Origin: Anisakis pegreffii
Lineage: Eukaryota > Nematoda > Chromadorea > Rhabditida > Anisakidae
NCBI GenBank assembly: GCA_035041965.1
Contig: JAPYMA010000536.1
Location: forward strand, 1 to 64,000
Length of the DNA stretch: 64,000 nucleotides
Direction of reading: 5' to 3'
Shown here piece after piece: positions 14,501 to 28,000 of the stretch. Each line of letters starts with the position of its first letter. Positions within the stretch are counted from its first letter, which is position 1. The notes under the pieces are model-generated. The model had not been told where the DNA came from, searched no databases, and saw only the letters and a program-made list of their open reading frames with translations. A program made the position numbers and the translations under genes.

Positions 14501-16293
14501 GATTGATCTCTGATGATTGAATTCGATCCGGAATATCTGATTGCATAAACTGAAATCGAATAACGATGATGTTTTTTGCAATACGGATTGAACTGCAAAT
14601 TACCTTCAGTTTCTGATCCGGAATAACGGACAATTTTACGATTGTTACCTTCGCTTTAAGATCGTTAATTACCCTCGGTTACCTTCATTTAAGATCTTTC
14701 ATCAGATTGTTAATGTCATAATTTTGAAACATTCAACTCTAATTTTCATTATTGGTTTGTATTCTCCGCATGATTACCTTGCGATTACCTTCCAACATGT
14801 CTTCGCTCTTTACGTGGGCGCAGGTCAGCCACATTCTCCGCATGAGTGCATCATTAAATGAAGTTTTTGTCGTTTCACTTGAGAAATTTTGCGATATAAA
14901 AGAAAAGAATAACTCAAAAGAGATATTGCACTGTACTGTTCAAGAACTTTTTGACACTGAACGTATTTCTATCATCATATGCATTGCATATTATATGTCT
15001 GAAAGTATGTTTATAATAGTCAACGGAGAAGTGTAAAGAATGCGGCAGATCGTGCGATGACGTTTGTTCGATGCTTTGGACGGACTGATAAGATCTTATT
15101 GATGTACTCAGTTGTTTCATTATCACGTTACTATTGGAGTGGTTAATTATAGCATCTTATAACTTGTTGCTCATTTCAAGTTCCTTCATTCGTGATCTGT
15201 TTCATAATGTTTTCCAAGCAAGTTTATGATTGCTCATCATTTCCTGCGCTTTCCCATCATGGTAAATACAAATACAGATGAGAAGACTTCATGCTCGTTT
15301 CATTTGCTTTGGTTGAATGAGATGGAGAAGAATAGGAATATTTCGGTGAGAATTACGTTGAAATTCCGGATGCGTACTCGTTTTTGTTGTATGGTAAAAT
15401 CATATAGTAAATGTATGATTTGATAGAAAAACTACGAGCAGGAGGATGTTGTTATTATTAATGTTATTTAAATTTTATTCAATATCAACCGATCAAAGCT
15501 TGAAATCCCATCTGCTTTCGATAATCATATTATAACAGTAGGCCGTGATGAATTTGAATCCGTAGTTGGTAATATGCAAATTATTTCATTCGTCTCACAA
15601 ATTCATTCACGTGATTGCATTTAATATTCGTATTGTGTTCTCTTTTTAGTAAAAATTATTCACTTTTTTTTAGTGAATGTATTCAATATCCGTATTCAAT
15701 TGCATTCAGTGAAAAATTTGATTGTATTCAATACCTCTTTTATTATAGTAAAAAAATTCCACGAAAAATATGGCTGAAGAATTCAAAATTTTGCGACGGA
15801 ATGTAATGAACCAGGTGATCATTGAATTGCTGATTTTTGAACATTCATTTACAATTAATGATTTTTTGCGATATGGTTATTGATTATCGCTCTCATACTC
15901 ACTGTTAAAACCACAATAAGCATTACAAAAAGCTTTTCTTAGCTTCTTATCGTTCGACTTGATTGTTGGTATTGTTATGAAGTGGTAATAGGGTATTCAT
16001 TGAGATTCATCAGTAACAAGTTCATTGACCAAACATTATTTATCAATCACTGGTGGCCTTCAGTGAATTGTTTTTAGCATTTGTAGGTCAAAAAGTTGGA
16101 AAAGTTGCTTTTCTAACTGAGAAACAGAAACCATTCTGTTGCTCTGTTAGAAATAATCTTATCACAATAATAATCTTATTGTAATAATCTGTTAGAAATA
16201 ATCTTATAATAAACAGAAACATTTTTTTTAAACGGAGAAACTGTTTTGTTTTGTCTCTTTTCTAAAAAATTCATTGAGACAGTTCCAGTGAAA
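8567..16293. other. Long intergenic stretch, no supported gene
   Basis: About 7.7 kb between the divergently transcribed GPD2-like and SLC26 genes. ORFs here are 60-126 codons with random-looking composition, and none can be extended through convincing splice sites into a recognisable protein. The sequence is AT-rich with many short A/T and CAA/AAT-type runs. It presumably holds the promoters of both neighbours, but I can point to no specific element. RNA genes cannot be excluded by eye. Confidence 0.5.
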
Positions 16294-19200
16294 ATGTTGT
16301 ATCCGTCAGAATTTCAGGAAGAGTTCGATAACAAATATGGTTATCACACAGAAGATGCTGGATTACTCGTACAGGGAAAGTATGTTCCATTGATATTCAT
16401 TACTTGAAACAGTTTTGAAAATAATCGAGCGTTCATGGAAATTTTTCATTACGTATTTCATGGGAAAATTTATTTTTGTTCTCAAATTTTAACTGCTGCT
16501 GCTAAAGATTGTTCTGTACTAAGGATAAATTGTGCATACGTATGTTTGCTTAATGATCAAGCTTATCAACTGATGAATGACCTTTTGAATGAATAATAAT
16601 AAATATTGATCAGCAATTCTATCAACCTAAATGAGCGATTCCTTTTCAGTACTGTTGTATGAGCGATTCTTTCATTGAATGAAAAAAATGGTTATTGTTA
16701 ATTCTTTTTCATCAATTCTTCAACAGCCTCCTTTCGCATCATCAAGAACTGGAATTTAATTAAGAAAAATATGATGTGAATTAAGAATTTAATTAAGAAA
16801 ATGGAATTTAGAAAAATGATGAGAAAAAATGATAGTTCAAATATTCAGTAGAATATTTTTCTCTTATGGAATGCCTCCTCATGAAAGGCACATGATTTTG
16901 CATTTTTCACTAATGAGTTCTCGCTATCCATGCGAAAGTTGAATGGAATTGAAAAACTTGAAGGTATTTGATCGAAACGATCACAAATCTACCGAATAAT
17001 TCAGGAAAGTATTCCGAAAATGTACACAGCCTTGTGCAAGTGTCAACAAACTATTTGCAACTTTGCTTGCATTCATACCGATTGTAAAATGGTTACCGAA
17101 ATATAATTTGAAAGCATATCTTTTGCGGGATATCATTGGTGGTTTCACCACAGGAGTTATGCATGTTCCGCAAGGTAAATCATCCTGACCAACAATTATG
17201 TTCCTCAGACTGTTGCAACCAGATCATTTCATGAATTATACGCCATGGCATAGAGGGAATACTAGACTAATTCAATTTCGAAGTAGATCCATTGCAAAAC
17301 GGTCGAGTTAAGAGGATGCAATCAAATTTTCTTCATGAAAATTAAGTCAGTCGAAATTGAATGCATATTTTCAGGAATCGCCTATTCAGTACTATCAGGC
17401 GTTGCGCCAGTTTATGGTCTCTACTCGTCATTTTTTCCAGCTCTATTTTATATGATATTCGGTACTTCAAGACATACATCTATAGGTGAGATGTCTACAT
17501 TTCAAATCACATATTTAAGAGGAATCTTAACTTCACGTGTGACCGAAAGCTGGCGATACTGCGGATCAATTCGATCACTGCTGGATCACTAACCATGGTC
17601 ACAGTGTAAAAACTTATCGGCTGTGTCCTAACGCAGCCCATAAGTTGCGTAAAATTGGAGAAGATAAGGATTTGTTCGATGCATTCAATACTCATGAAAA
17701 AAATCCAACCTCAGGATCACCCAACCTCAATCTGTCACGTTTACCGAATCGCATTTTCAGGCTCTTTTGCCGTCGTTGCATTAATGTCAGGCATTGCCAA
17801 TGACCAAATTATGTCCACATACAGTACACCATCAACTAATTCTACTGTGTCGTCCACTCAGACCGTTGAATTAACACCGATTATTGTCGCCCAAGCTCTG
17901 ACATTCACCTTAGGAATTATTCAAGTATGGAACAATTTGCATTTGTTTTGTAATAGATTGATCTTCGAGTGATCGATTATTTTGAAAGAAGTTTGAGGAG
18001 AGATATTTGAAAATTGATTTTAGTTCGCTACTGGTCTTCTACGACTGGAATTTGTTACGACATATTTTTCGGACCAGCTGGTTGCCGGTTTCACCACCGG
18101 CTCAGCATGTCACGTTTTTGCCGCACAAATCGACGATGTTCTAGGTGTGAATGTGCCTAAAGTGAGCGGGCCTGGTTATTTATTTCGGGTAAATTTTATC
18201 AATCTCTTATCAGTGATAGCAAAAATCGGTCGTGTCTATCATAAATTGATAACTTTTAAGAGATTAATAGGTTTAAGGTTTAAGAAGAGATTAATAATCG
18301 CATTGCACTCTGTTAAATGAAAAACTAGCAATCAACGTGTTTCATTCAATATGAATTTGTACACCGGTGGCATTTCTATATAATTTAAATTGTTTTGTAG
18401 TTATTTTCAGCGTTTCTACGACATCCTTCTGCAAATACCACATGCGAATGTGTGCACGGTTATTACATCGGCTATTGGCATTCTATTTTTGTATGTTGGG
18501 AAAGATTTCATAAGTCCATTCGTCAATAAACGTTTGAAAATGAAGATACCAATTCCTTATGAACTGATCTTGGTGAGTTCATTTTGATTTTACAGCCAAA
18601 ATGTGCTTGAATGATGATCACTGAACAATTAAAGTCTTCTTTCATATTGCGAATTGAAGTTCGTTTGTCTTTACTTTACTTTTAATGAAAGCAGTAAAAA
18701 TCTATTGAGTGAGAGAATTCTCCATTGACGAATTTGAACTTTTCCAATAGCTTAAAATTATTGAGATTTGTTGAAGCGTATTAATCGAAAAAAACATGAC
18801 TTTAATACTAGAAGATGAACGTAAGGATGGCTTGAATATGGTAGTGTTGTGTGGCCATAACAAGACAATTTCATCATTAGAAGACATTAAGCAATCAAAT
18901 GATCTGCATTGCACATTGTAATGGCATCAAACAGTATAGCCACCAAGCTTGAAGCATACGTTGATATCTGTTTATTTACAGGTTATAGTTTCTACTGCAA
19001 TTTCCTACCTGTTCAGTCTTCACGAGCGATACGGAATGAACATTGTTGGTAATATTCCAGCCGGGTAAGTCAATCGCTCAGCATATTCACTAAAATTATA
19101 TCTGCTTGATAAATTCAATTAGAGGCACGGTACAATCATACTTTGCAGTGCAAATTTGGAAGTCTCACATGAAAATTTCTCTACAGTATTTTTACGATTC

Positions 19201-22136
19201 ACAAGCAGAAATTCAGTGAGTAATTGAACTTCATTTCAGGATGCCAATCCCTCGATTTCCCGATATTCAAATTCTACCAGAATGCCTTCCACATGCGATC
19301 GGAATTGCAGCCGTCACGATTGCGGTGCATATATCGATGGCAAAAATGTTGGCGAAAAAAATGGACTATGAAATTGATCCAGGACAGGTATGATTTTTGA
19401 TAGGTCAGTGTGAAGCAATTGACCTACCGCATCAAACTTTAGTCACATCAAACTTCAAACATTTTCTTTCTACGAACACGGATGAGTCTAATCGTTGTTA
19501 ATCCTTGTTTGAGTCTTAGTTTGAAAGTGATATTTTCACCGAAAGAAATTGATCCCTGAATGGCTCAATAGATTTGCGATATTCTTCCAAGGTGGTTGCA
19601 CAAAATTATCATCTGTCACCTGTTTAGGAGGATCAACAGATCTGATTGATCTTATTGTTAGATTTCAGGAATTCTATGCGCTAGGTTTGTCGGCAATGTT
19701 AGGCGGTTTATTTCCCATATATCCCGTATCGACAGCGTTGGGTCGCACGATGGTTAACGTTGAAAGTGGATCGAAAACACAGGTAAAGTGATTGACCTGG
19801 GAAATCTCGAATTCTTTCCAGTGAGATGATTTCCGAAATTTAAAAAGTTCAGATGACTGTTTCGAATTCTTCGTTGATCTTATGCTTATCACCCTCGAAG
19901 TTCGGCGATCTTACAGTGATTAATATTCGATCTTTTTTCAGCTATCAGCTTTATTTAGTTGTCTTTTGCTACTGATAATAATTTTGTGGCTTGGACCTTT
20001 ATTGCAGACATTACCTATGGTGAGTTCATTATATTGATACTCTGACAACTTTATTTTGGGTTTTGATTATCCAGATTCAAATTCAGTGATTTTCCGAATG
20101 GTTTAAAAGGTTCGCATGAGAGAGGGCAAAATGATGTCTTACGAGCAAAATTGACTATGAATGAAAATTTGGAAGGGATCTGAATATATTTTGGGCTGTG
20201 TTCATCAAAAAACACAATGTCTGTTGAAGTTTAAGTATCAACACGAATCATTTCAGTGTATTTTAGCAGTGATTATTATCATGGCACTTCGTGCGATGTT
20301 TCGAAAACTCGCCGATTTGAAGCGTCTCTGGGGTGCTTCTAAAATTGATTGTGTTAGTTTGTGTAACAAATGCGATTTCTTTCTTCGATTGCATTCCATA
20401 CACATGCATTTCAAGCTGATTGTGAGCTCCGCTGATATAATTCGATCTTAAGGTTGACTTTCAGCTTGATAAATTCATGAAAATTCCGCATTTTCATGAA
20501 TTTCTTCATCAGATGCTGCAAAACTCAAAAATTTTTTAGTTGATCTGGCTTGTGGCATTTGTTTCAACAGTAGCGATTGACGTTATGCTGGGCCTTGCGA
20601 TATCGATCGTTTTCGCTTTATTGACGATCGTTTTTCGATCACAGTGGTTCGTTGAAGTCATTCCCTTTAGATCTTTCAAAATGAAATTTACCTCGGGAGC
20701 GATTTCATATCGCTTTACCATCGAACCAATAATAAATAAGTTTATATTCATTCATTTCTTATATTATTTTCCACATGCGTCTTCCGACCCATATAGATAA
20801 AAACTACTGAATATCATCAAATCATTATTAGTCACAAATACAGTACCACACAACACATTCGTATCGGTGAAATTTCACAATATCAAACTAAGTATAACTT
20901 GACCCAACGTATTATACGGTTCCATAATTCAGTTGAATATTTCAGGCCTAGATCCGAAACGCTTGCTCCAACAGGGGGCGGAGAAGATTTTGAGAACTTG
21001 CAAAAATATAAAGCTCTCTCTCAATATCCGGATATTCATATATTCCGATTCGATTCACCGTTATTCTTCACGAATGTTGAGAACTTCAAAGCTAAGATCC
21101 TGAAGCAGATGAAAAGCTGGAGTGACAGTGATTCAGATACTAATGACTCGGTCTCATTTCTATTTTCATACTACCATCAGAAATCAATCGCTTTTCCCAT
21201 GGCCTACAAAAGTTTCTATCACTAAGCTCTTGATTTCGGCAATACATCATTTCTATGTTCGATGAAATAGAAATAAATCACCTCATTATTGCATTCCCGT
21301 AATTATCATACAACAAATAATTTCAAGTTAATCGACCCATTAGTGACCAATTCTTTACTTATACAGCCGATATTCCTATCAAAGTATTTCTCATTATTGC
21401 TTTAGGTTACTGACAGATGCGATACTAAGGAGGTATCGAGCATGAGATTTCTTATAATTGATTGCTCTTGTATGTCATTTATCGATTGCATGGGAGTGAA
21501 TGCACTTAAAGAGGTGAGCTGATGGATCAGAGTTTTTTGATCCGGATTTACCTATAGCCTTAAAATCGACTGAAGGTAATTAGTGTTTATTTCAGGCCGT
21601 CCATGATACTAAATCTCGTCGTGTTACATTGTTGTTTGCGGCTGCAACTGGCACGTTTTAATTGTTTCTTTCAATTGGACACGAATTTGTCTCAAAAACG
21701 AAATTTGCTCTTTGACGTCGTTTGCTCTCAGATCTCAAATTTACTCCTAATTCTAAAAGCAGGATGGAATTCGCTCACCAAATAAACACTATTTCAGTGA
21801 ATATGAGGGAAATGTTGCAAAGCAATGACTTCTTCTCGACTCTATCAAAGGAATACTTCTTCCCGACAATTCAAGATGCCTTTTGTTACGCTATCATGAC
21901 AAGGTTAATATGTAATTTAGATGGTCATTACATTTGATACAAATTTCATCCATATCGCAACTGATAATATTACCTTCCATTTCAGTGAGAAATCGTCAAA
22001 TGATTCAAACGGATCATTTGCAAAATCAAATCAATCAGGCGATTCAAGTGATCCTCTGTCCATAGATTATCCGCCATCTACTGCTGTTTTACCCACTACA
22101 AATCCAGTTCGGAGTGTAGACAATATTGATGTTTGA
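16294..22136 (+). CDS. SLC26 (SulP) sulfate/anion transporter
   Basis: A multi-pass plasma-membrane anion exchanger of the SLC26/SulP family. Exons: 16294-16379, 17005-17174, 17375-17485, 17761-17924, 18024-18188, 18411-18572, 18982-19064, 19240-19387, 19669-19782, 19942-20019, 20257-20352, 20540-20646, 20946-21150, 21406-21513, 21596-21650, 21798-21903, 21986-22136; 702 aa in one frame. The N-terminal SulP signature spans exons 2-3: WLPKYNLKAYLLRDIIGG, then GVMHVPQGIAYSVLSGV and PVYGLYSSFFPALFYMIFG. Also clear are the segments around FPIYPVSTALGRTMVN and AIDVMLGLAISIVFALLTIV. A cytoplasmic STAS domain follows from about residue 500, with FRFDSPLFFTNVENFK and IIDCSCMSFIDCMGVNALK. The tail is Ser/Asn-rich. 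The junction after exon 15 needs a GC donor (21651). Substrate (sulfate, oxalate, chloride or bicarbonate) cannot be told from sequence. Confidence 0.96.
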
Positions 22137-25080
22137 GTTCAGTGTCCTACCATTATCTTATCATCGTTATCGCTACCATACCATATAATGTAATGAAGCG
22201 TCAAGTGATCACTTTTCTGAGGTTCTTTGGTTCCGGATTCGTTTGAGAGGCATTTAACATTGAGTAAAGTTGATTTCGTTTGAAGGAGATTGTTTGAAAT
22301 GATGACGAATGCATTTTTAAAATCTGCATTGTTGTAGTTATGAAAGGACCCAACTGTTGAGACGGATAGTTTTTTTTCTGTTGTTGAGTAGAAGTGAAGC
22401 CCGACTCAAGATTCTAAAACAACTGCCTAATAACAGATAATTGGATAATAGATACAAGCCGGATCATAGCCTGGCTCAGGCTCACAACATTAAATGTACC
22501 AATAGCATTAACTGCCTAATAGTAATAATCATACTCCATACTATCGACATTCTGAAACGTTCACAATATCCCTCAATCACACCATTCGAACAGTTTTGCC
22601 ATAAGAGCAATGCTACTTGCCAACCACAGCATGCGACCAAAGCTATACATGCATGAAATCTACCCAATATAATCCAGAATAATCTTCTGCGCACACAGCG
22701 ACTTAACGATCAATCCTATCAAGCTAAAACACTTTTCGCTCCTACGATCTAAAAAAAACCACAGTCATGGTCACAGGTTCTAAAAGTTCACAGTCCCAGT
22801 CACGTTACATGTAAGAGATGTTACCGCATTCACCCTTCAGTATCACAGTCAAGATATCAACGATCGACACTCCTGTAGGATATATCCACAGTCCAGCAGC
22901 ATATCATTAACAACAAAGCATCATAACAATCAAAAGAATAGTCGAATCAGAATGAAACCTGGTCTCATTTGTTGCGAAGGATCTGCCATCCGTTGTTCTC
23001 CCAACAACCACGCGAGCGTCGCCCGTTGACCACCACAGAAAAATGATCGGCCACCATAATTCGGAATTTTCAAAGTTGACCCGAAATTTAGGTGTTCACC
23101 TAAATAGGTCATGGAACACGAGTTAAAAAACTTCAGCATTTACAAATACTCAATGTTTATAACCAAATGAATGAATAAAAAAACGAAAGATGTAAAAACA
23201 TGGTTACTGACTACGGTTTAATTTTAATTTTGTTTTCCTCTGCCATATACATCAACCAAATAATGCAAAAAATGTGTGGTGCTCAGTCAATTAACGCTCA
23301 TCTATTACGGCCCTAAGAGACTAGAAAAAATTAAGAAAATATTGACAAGAAAGATAAATATTGAAGAATAGAAAAAAAGAAAAATATAAATATAAGAAAA
23401 AATGAAAAATATGAAAAAAGAAAAAACTAAGAAAAAAATTAAGAAGGTAAGACAAAAAGTAAACAGAAGAAAAAAATAGCAATAGGCGGATTACGATCTT
23501 CGAGCAAACCGTCTTCTCAGGTTTGCCCGGAAACATGCGAATTTCTTTGCACCGTTCGCTCCAGCAGAACCTCTAGATTCAGAATATTATAAATTTTACT
23601 GAGCAATTTGGCTTAGTTAAGGAGATAGAGGTATTTTATTAACACTATCTCAAGACAATGCTGGTGCCATCTTCAAGGCTACCGTCCTCTCAAGTTTACT
23701 CAGTAACATATGAATTTTTTTGCATCATTCGATCCAGCTGGATCTCTACATTCAGAAAAACATATATATTGCTGATCGATTTTGCTTGGCTGAGGAAATA
23801 TAGCAATTTTCTTAGATATATTTCAATTAGCGCAGTCGCGCTCATCAATCGTGCAAATTGATCATTATAGAGCAATCAATGCGTTAATATAGCAATAGGC
23901 GCATTGAGATATTCGAGCTAACCGTCTTCTCAGGTTTGCCCGGAAACATGCGAATTTCTTTGCACCGTTCGCTCCAGCAGAACCTCTAGATTCAGAATAT
24001 TATAAATTTTACTGAGCAATTTGGCTTAGTTAAGGAGATAGAGGTATTTTATTAACACTATCTCAAGACAATGCTGGTGCCATCTTCAAGGCTACCGTCC
24101 TCTCAAGTTTACTCAGTAACATATGAATTTTTTTGCATCATTCGATCCAGCTGGATCTCTACATTCAGAAAAACATATATATTGCTGATCGATTTTGCTT
24201 AGCTGAGGAAATATAGCCGTTTTCTTAGAACTATCTCATGGCAATGCGGGTGCCACCTTCGCATTATATGTGCAACTGTCACTACATTTCATCTATATTC
24301 TCACTTCGGCGAGGTGATCTCTGGAAAATTTCTCCAAGATTTTCAAACTGAAAACGGAATCTGATAGAGTTTTTCATGCTCTTCAAAACTGTTATCTTCG
24401 ATATCCTTATCAAGATTTCCATCATACCGTAATCCCGTCTCATATTTGCAACCGTCATGCGCCGTTCTCTTTGTCTTCATGCTGCTTTGATGCACGCTCA
24501 TTGGCAGTTTGTCCCACATCTAAATTTGCAAAGAAGTCTCTTTGAGGGCGGTAAATTCAAATTGCTCAATTTTCAGTTCCAGTTTCGTATTGACAGATGA
24601 GTCTTGTTCTTTTTTCCAGAAGATCTGCATTCTTTCCGAAAATTTCCCATACTGTTTCAGATTTTTTGAAAAATCATTCCTGCATGATCATATCGAGAAG
24701 TTTTGCTCTTGTGCTGGCATTTTTCGAGAATTTCGCAATATTTTCGTAGAAGTGTATTGATGAGCTGTGAGATTATGAAGTGGGAGAATTCTATTTTGAG
24801 AAATTTTTACCGAAAATCTTCTGTCTTTCGCTCCAGTTTTCCGCTTCTTGCTTATGTCTGACCTATATGTGATTAGATTGAGCCCTGCTAATTATTTTTT
24901 TGTTTTTTTCGTTTCGAACTTTAACCAGACCAAGAATACTTTATGTTCAATTGTTTGGGTTGATAAAATTCCGCAAATGAAAACTCTTGAAATGTCATGA
25001 ATGGAGTTGTAATGTTCAGTTTACAAGCATCTTCCCAGGTTTGAAACGTTGAACAAAGATTGAAAAGCTTTCCGGAGACA
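22137..25080. other. Intergenic between SLC26 and exportin-2 genes
   Basis: No coding evidence on either strand. A purine-rich stretch of A and G lies at 23325-23480, and the tandem repeat at 23477-24262 fills the middle. The stretch 24300-25080 shows nothing recognisable and should contain the exportin-2 promoter. Confidence 0.55.
23477..24262. repeat. Tandem repeat, two copies of about 413 bp
   Basis: Copy 1 starts at 23477 and copy 2 near 23890. They are nearly identical for about 330 bp and then drift apart. Each copy contains two diverged submotifs: one with CCGTCTTCTCAGGTTTGCCC followed by GGAAACATGCGAATTTC, the other with CTCAAGTTTACTCAGTAACA. Related motifs recur at 33.3, 45.5, 48.3 and 59.6 kb, so this is one location of a dispersed family. 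Confidence 0.85.
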
Positions 25081-28000
25081 ATGTCAGCCGACGCAATGCA
25101 GGTGGCCACAACGTTGAGTGAAACACTCGAGCCAGATGCGCAAACAAGACGTAAAGCTGAGGATAATTTGAAGCAGTTGGAGAGAGTGCCCGGTTAGATC
25201 TTTGAGTTTTTGAATGAAGAACACCTTCCCGTTCAATTCGACATCCGGATTGCTTTCAGTAATTTTTAATTTCAGAAGACATATTCGAATAATCACGGTA
25301 TCACTGAATAATGTCTTTCTTTGAGAAATCTGTCAGGTCGTTATCAGTTCATAAAATTATTCCAGGTTTTGGTATTGTCCTCATGCAGTTGACAGTAAGC
25401 GAACAGTCTCCACCAGCAATCCGTTTAGCAGCTGCGGTTGCGATGAAAAATTTCGTGAAAGCAAGCTGGGTATGCTTTTATTCTGCTCGTATTTTCAGTC
25501 CGTTCAGAATTTCTCAGTGCTGCAAATTTCACACACCAATCAGTTAATTTTGTTCAGTGCTTTGCAAATTTTATCATTTTGTGAATTCATTTCGAGGAAT
25601 GCATGGAATGAAAGATTCTTTTGAAGAATCTTTTGCACATTTTAGAAAAACGGGAAATTTTTCAACGAGATTTCCCTGGAAATTTTCATTGCATATATAT
25701 TTGACAATTTTTTATCGTCCAATAATTTAGAATAAAGAAAAATGTGAAGTGGAAATTGGTGAAGAAGAACGAAAACAATTGAGAGCGGCCGCCTTGGAAT
25801 GCATGTTCATGGCAACGGGTGAGTGCGTTGGGGAGACTTTCATCCGCTTATTTGATTTGTTTTTGTTTCATTTTGATTCATTTCTTTAATGATTACTTTA
25901 TCAGATCAATCTGTCCAAATGTACCCGTATTAGATTTTCAATTTTTTTGAAGAGTTTTCCAATCATTCGGTTTATGAAAATGTGTTTTTTGAGGCGAATT
26001 TTCTAAGTTTTTATTCACATTTCATTGCGATTTGACCTGAATTTGCGTTGAGCACAAAGACTAGATAAATCATTAAATGTGGGCAATGAGGATTTCATTT
26101 CAGCAGTGAATATTCGAATGTTTCAGGTAACATTCGAAAGCAGCTATCGCAAGTGGTTTGTATAATGGGCAGTTATGATTTTCCGGGTGAATGGCCTGAA
26201 CTGATCAGTGTGTTGAGCGGATATCTGAGTGGAGAGGATTTGGATAAACTCGTAGCAACATTGTCGACGATGGATGAGCTGTTCAGACACTACCGACACG
26301 AAATGAAATCAACCAAATTGTGGAGTGAATTGGCTTTTGTGTTGCAGCATGTTAGTGATATATTGATGGGATTCGTTTTTGGGACGGTTATCAGTTGATG
26401 AATGTTATCAATTATTCAGTATTATTATTGTTGTTGATTGTTGATGGATCGATGTTATCATTATTATTGTGATCGGTCGTTTTCAAGCAGTATTATGCAT
26501 CTTTTCACCTTTTGAAGGCCTGAATGGCAATCATTTTAATAGAAATTGATGGACAGCTAGTTTATGTTGAATGGTATTGTTCCATTAGGATTGAAAAATT
26601 TTATTCAGCAAGTTGAATTTAAGGTGGCTGCACCGTTGACGGAACTCTTCAAAAGAATGATCGAATATATCCAACAAAAAGATTCGATGCCCATCGATCA
26701 GTGTCAAATATGGTTGGATGTGCTCATGTTGATCACTAAGAATTTTCACTCGCTCAATTCACAAGATTTGCCCGAGTACTTCGAGGTTGTTTTGCAATTG
26801 ATTTATTCAGTTATTTGTTCGATATTGTTATTATTATTATTGTTTTGATGTTGATAATAATTTATCATTGTTCTTGTTTTATTCCATTGTGTGAGTGGAC
26901 TGTTTTTGAATTGTCGTTAGTTGAATTGTAATTGAGCTTATCGTGAATTTAGGATCATTTGGGTATTTGGATGAACGGTTTTTTGGAGTTGTTGAAGTTG
27001 AAGATAGCCACTTTGGATGCACAAACGGACGATAGTGAAGCGAGTGTGCTGGATAAATTGAAGTGCTCGATTTGTGAGATTGTTACACTCTATTCACAGG
27101 TCAGGTTTTCGTCTAGTATAATTGAATTTTCTTACGATGAATTGTAACTTCGCATTCTCCTTAATCGATTTGAGTTTTGAAATCGAAATGAATTTGAACA
27201 TTGGATCGTTTAAAATTTTGATTGACAAATGATAATTTTTTGGTATATTTTTGCAGAGATACGAAGAAGAAATAATGCCTTATATGCAAGGAATGATCGA
27301 AATCATATGGCAACTCCTTGTTGAAACTGATAATCGATTGAGGTATGTATCATTTGAAGAACGATATTCGTCTTCAGTTCGATCAAGATGATTTCTCGAA
27401 ATTGGGAATATTTTTAGATTTGTTAAAAGATTTCGACTTTTGTCAACAATTTTCGTGTCATTTTTGATTGTAAATTGAACGAATTTGTTTAGTAAAACAC
27501 AAGGAGCTTTTTGAAGGTTTGATACGTTGGTGAATGCGGCGTTGGGTTTCCTATCGTCGATCTGCACTCGACCACAATATTCGGCGATGTTCGAAGCTGA
27601 TGGAGTGCTGAAGACAATTTGCGAAGATGTTATCGTAAAGAATTTAATGTTGCGAAAATGTGACATTGAGCAGTTTGAGGATGAACCATATGAGTATATG
27701 AAACGAGATATTGAAGGTTTGCTTGATTTTTTATTTTGAATTGAATTGTTCATTTGAGAGTGTTGTTTTGTGTGAAAACTGTGAGAGCTTTGGTGAAGAT
27801 ACGGTTAAGGAGGATTGCAAACAGAGTGGAGAATTGTTACAGTGTGTGATCGTGTGGTTTTGCCTACTTGGATTGTTTTACTACAGGCTCAGATATTGAT
27901 ACACGACGTCGAGGCGCTAGTGACTTCGTGCGAGCGTTGTGCCGTCGTTTCGAGGCGCAGGTCACCGGAATACTTTCGGCTGTGATAACGGCATTTCTGG

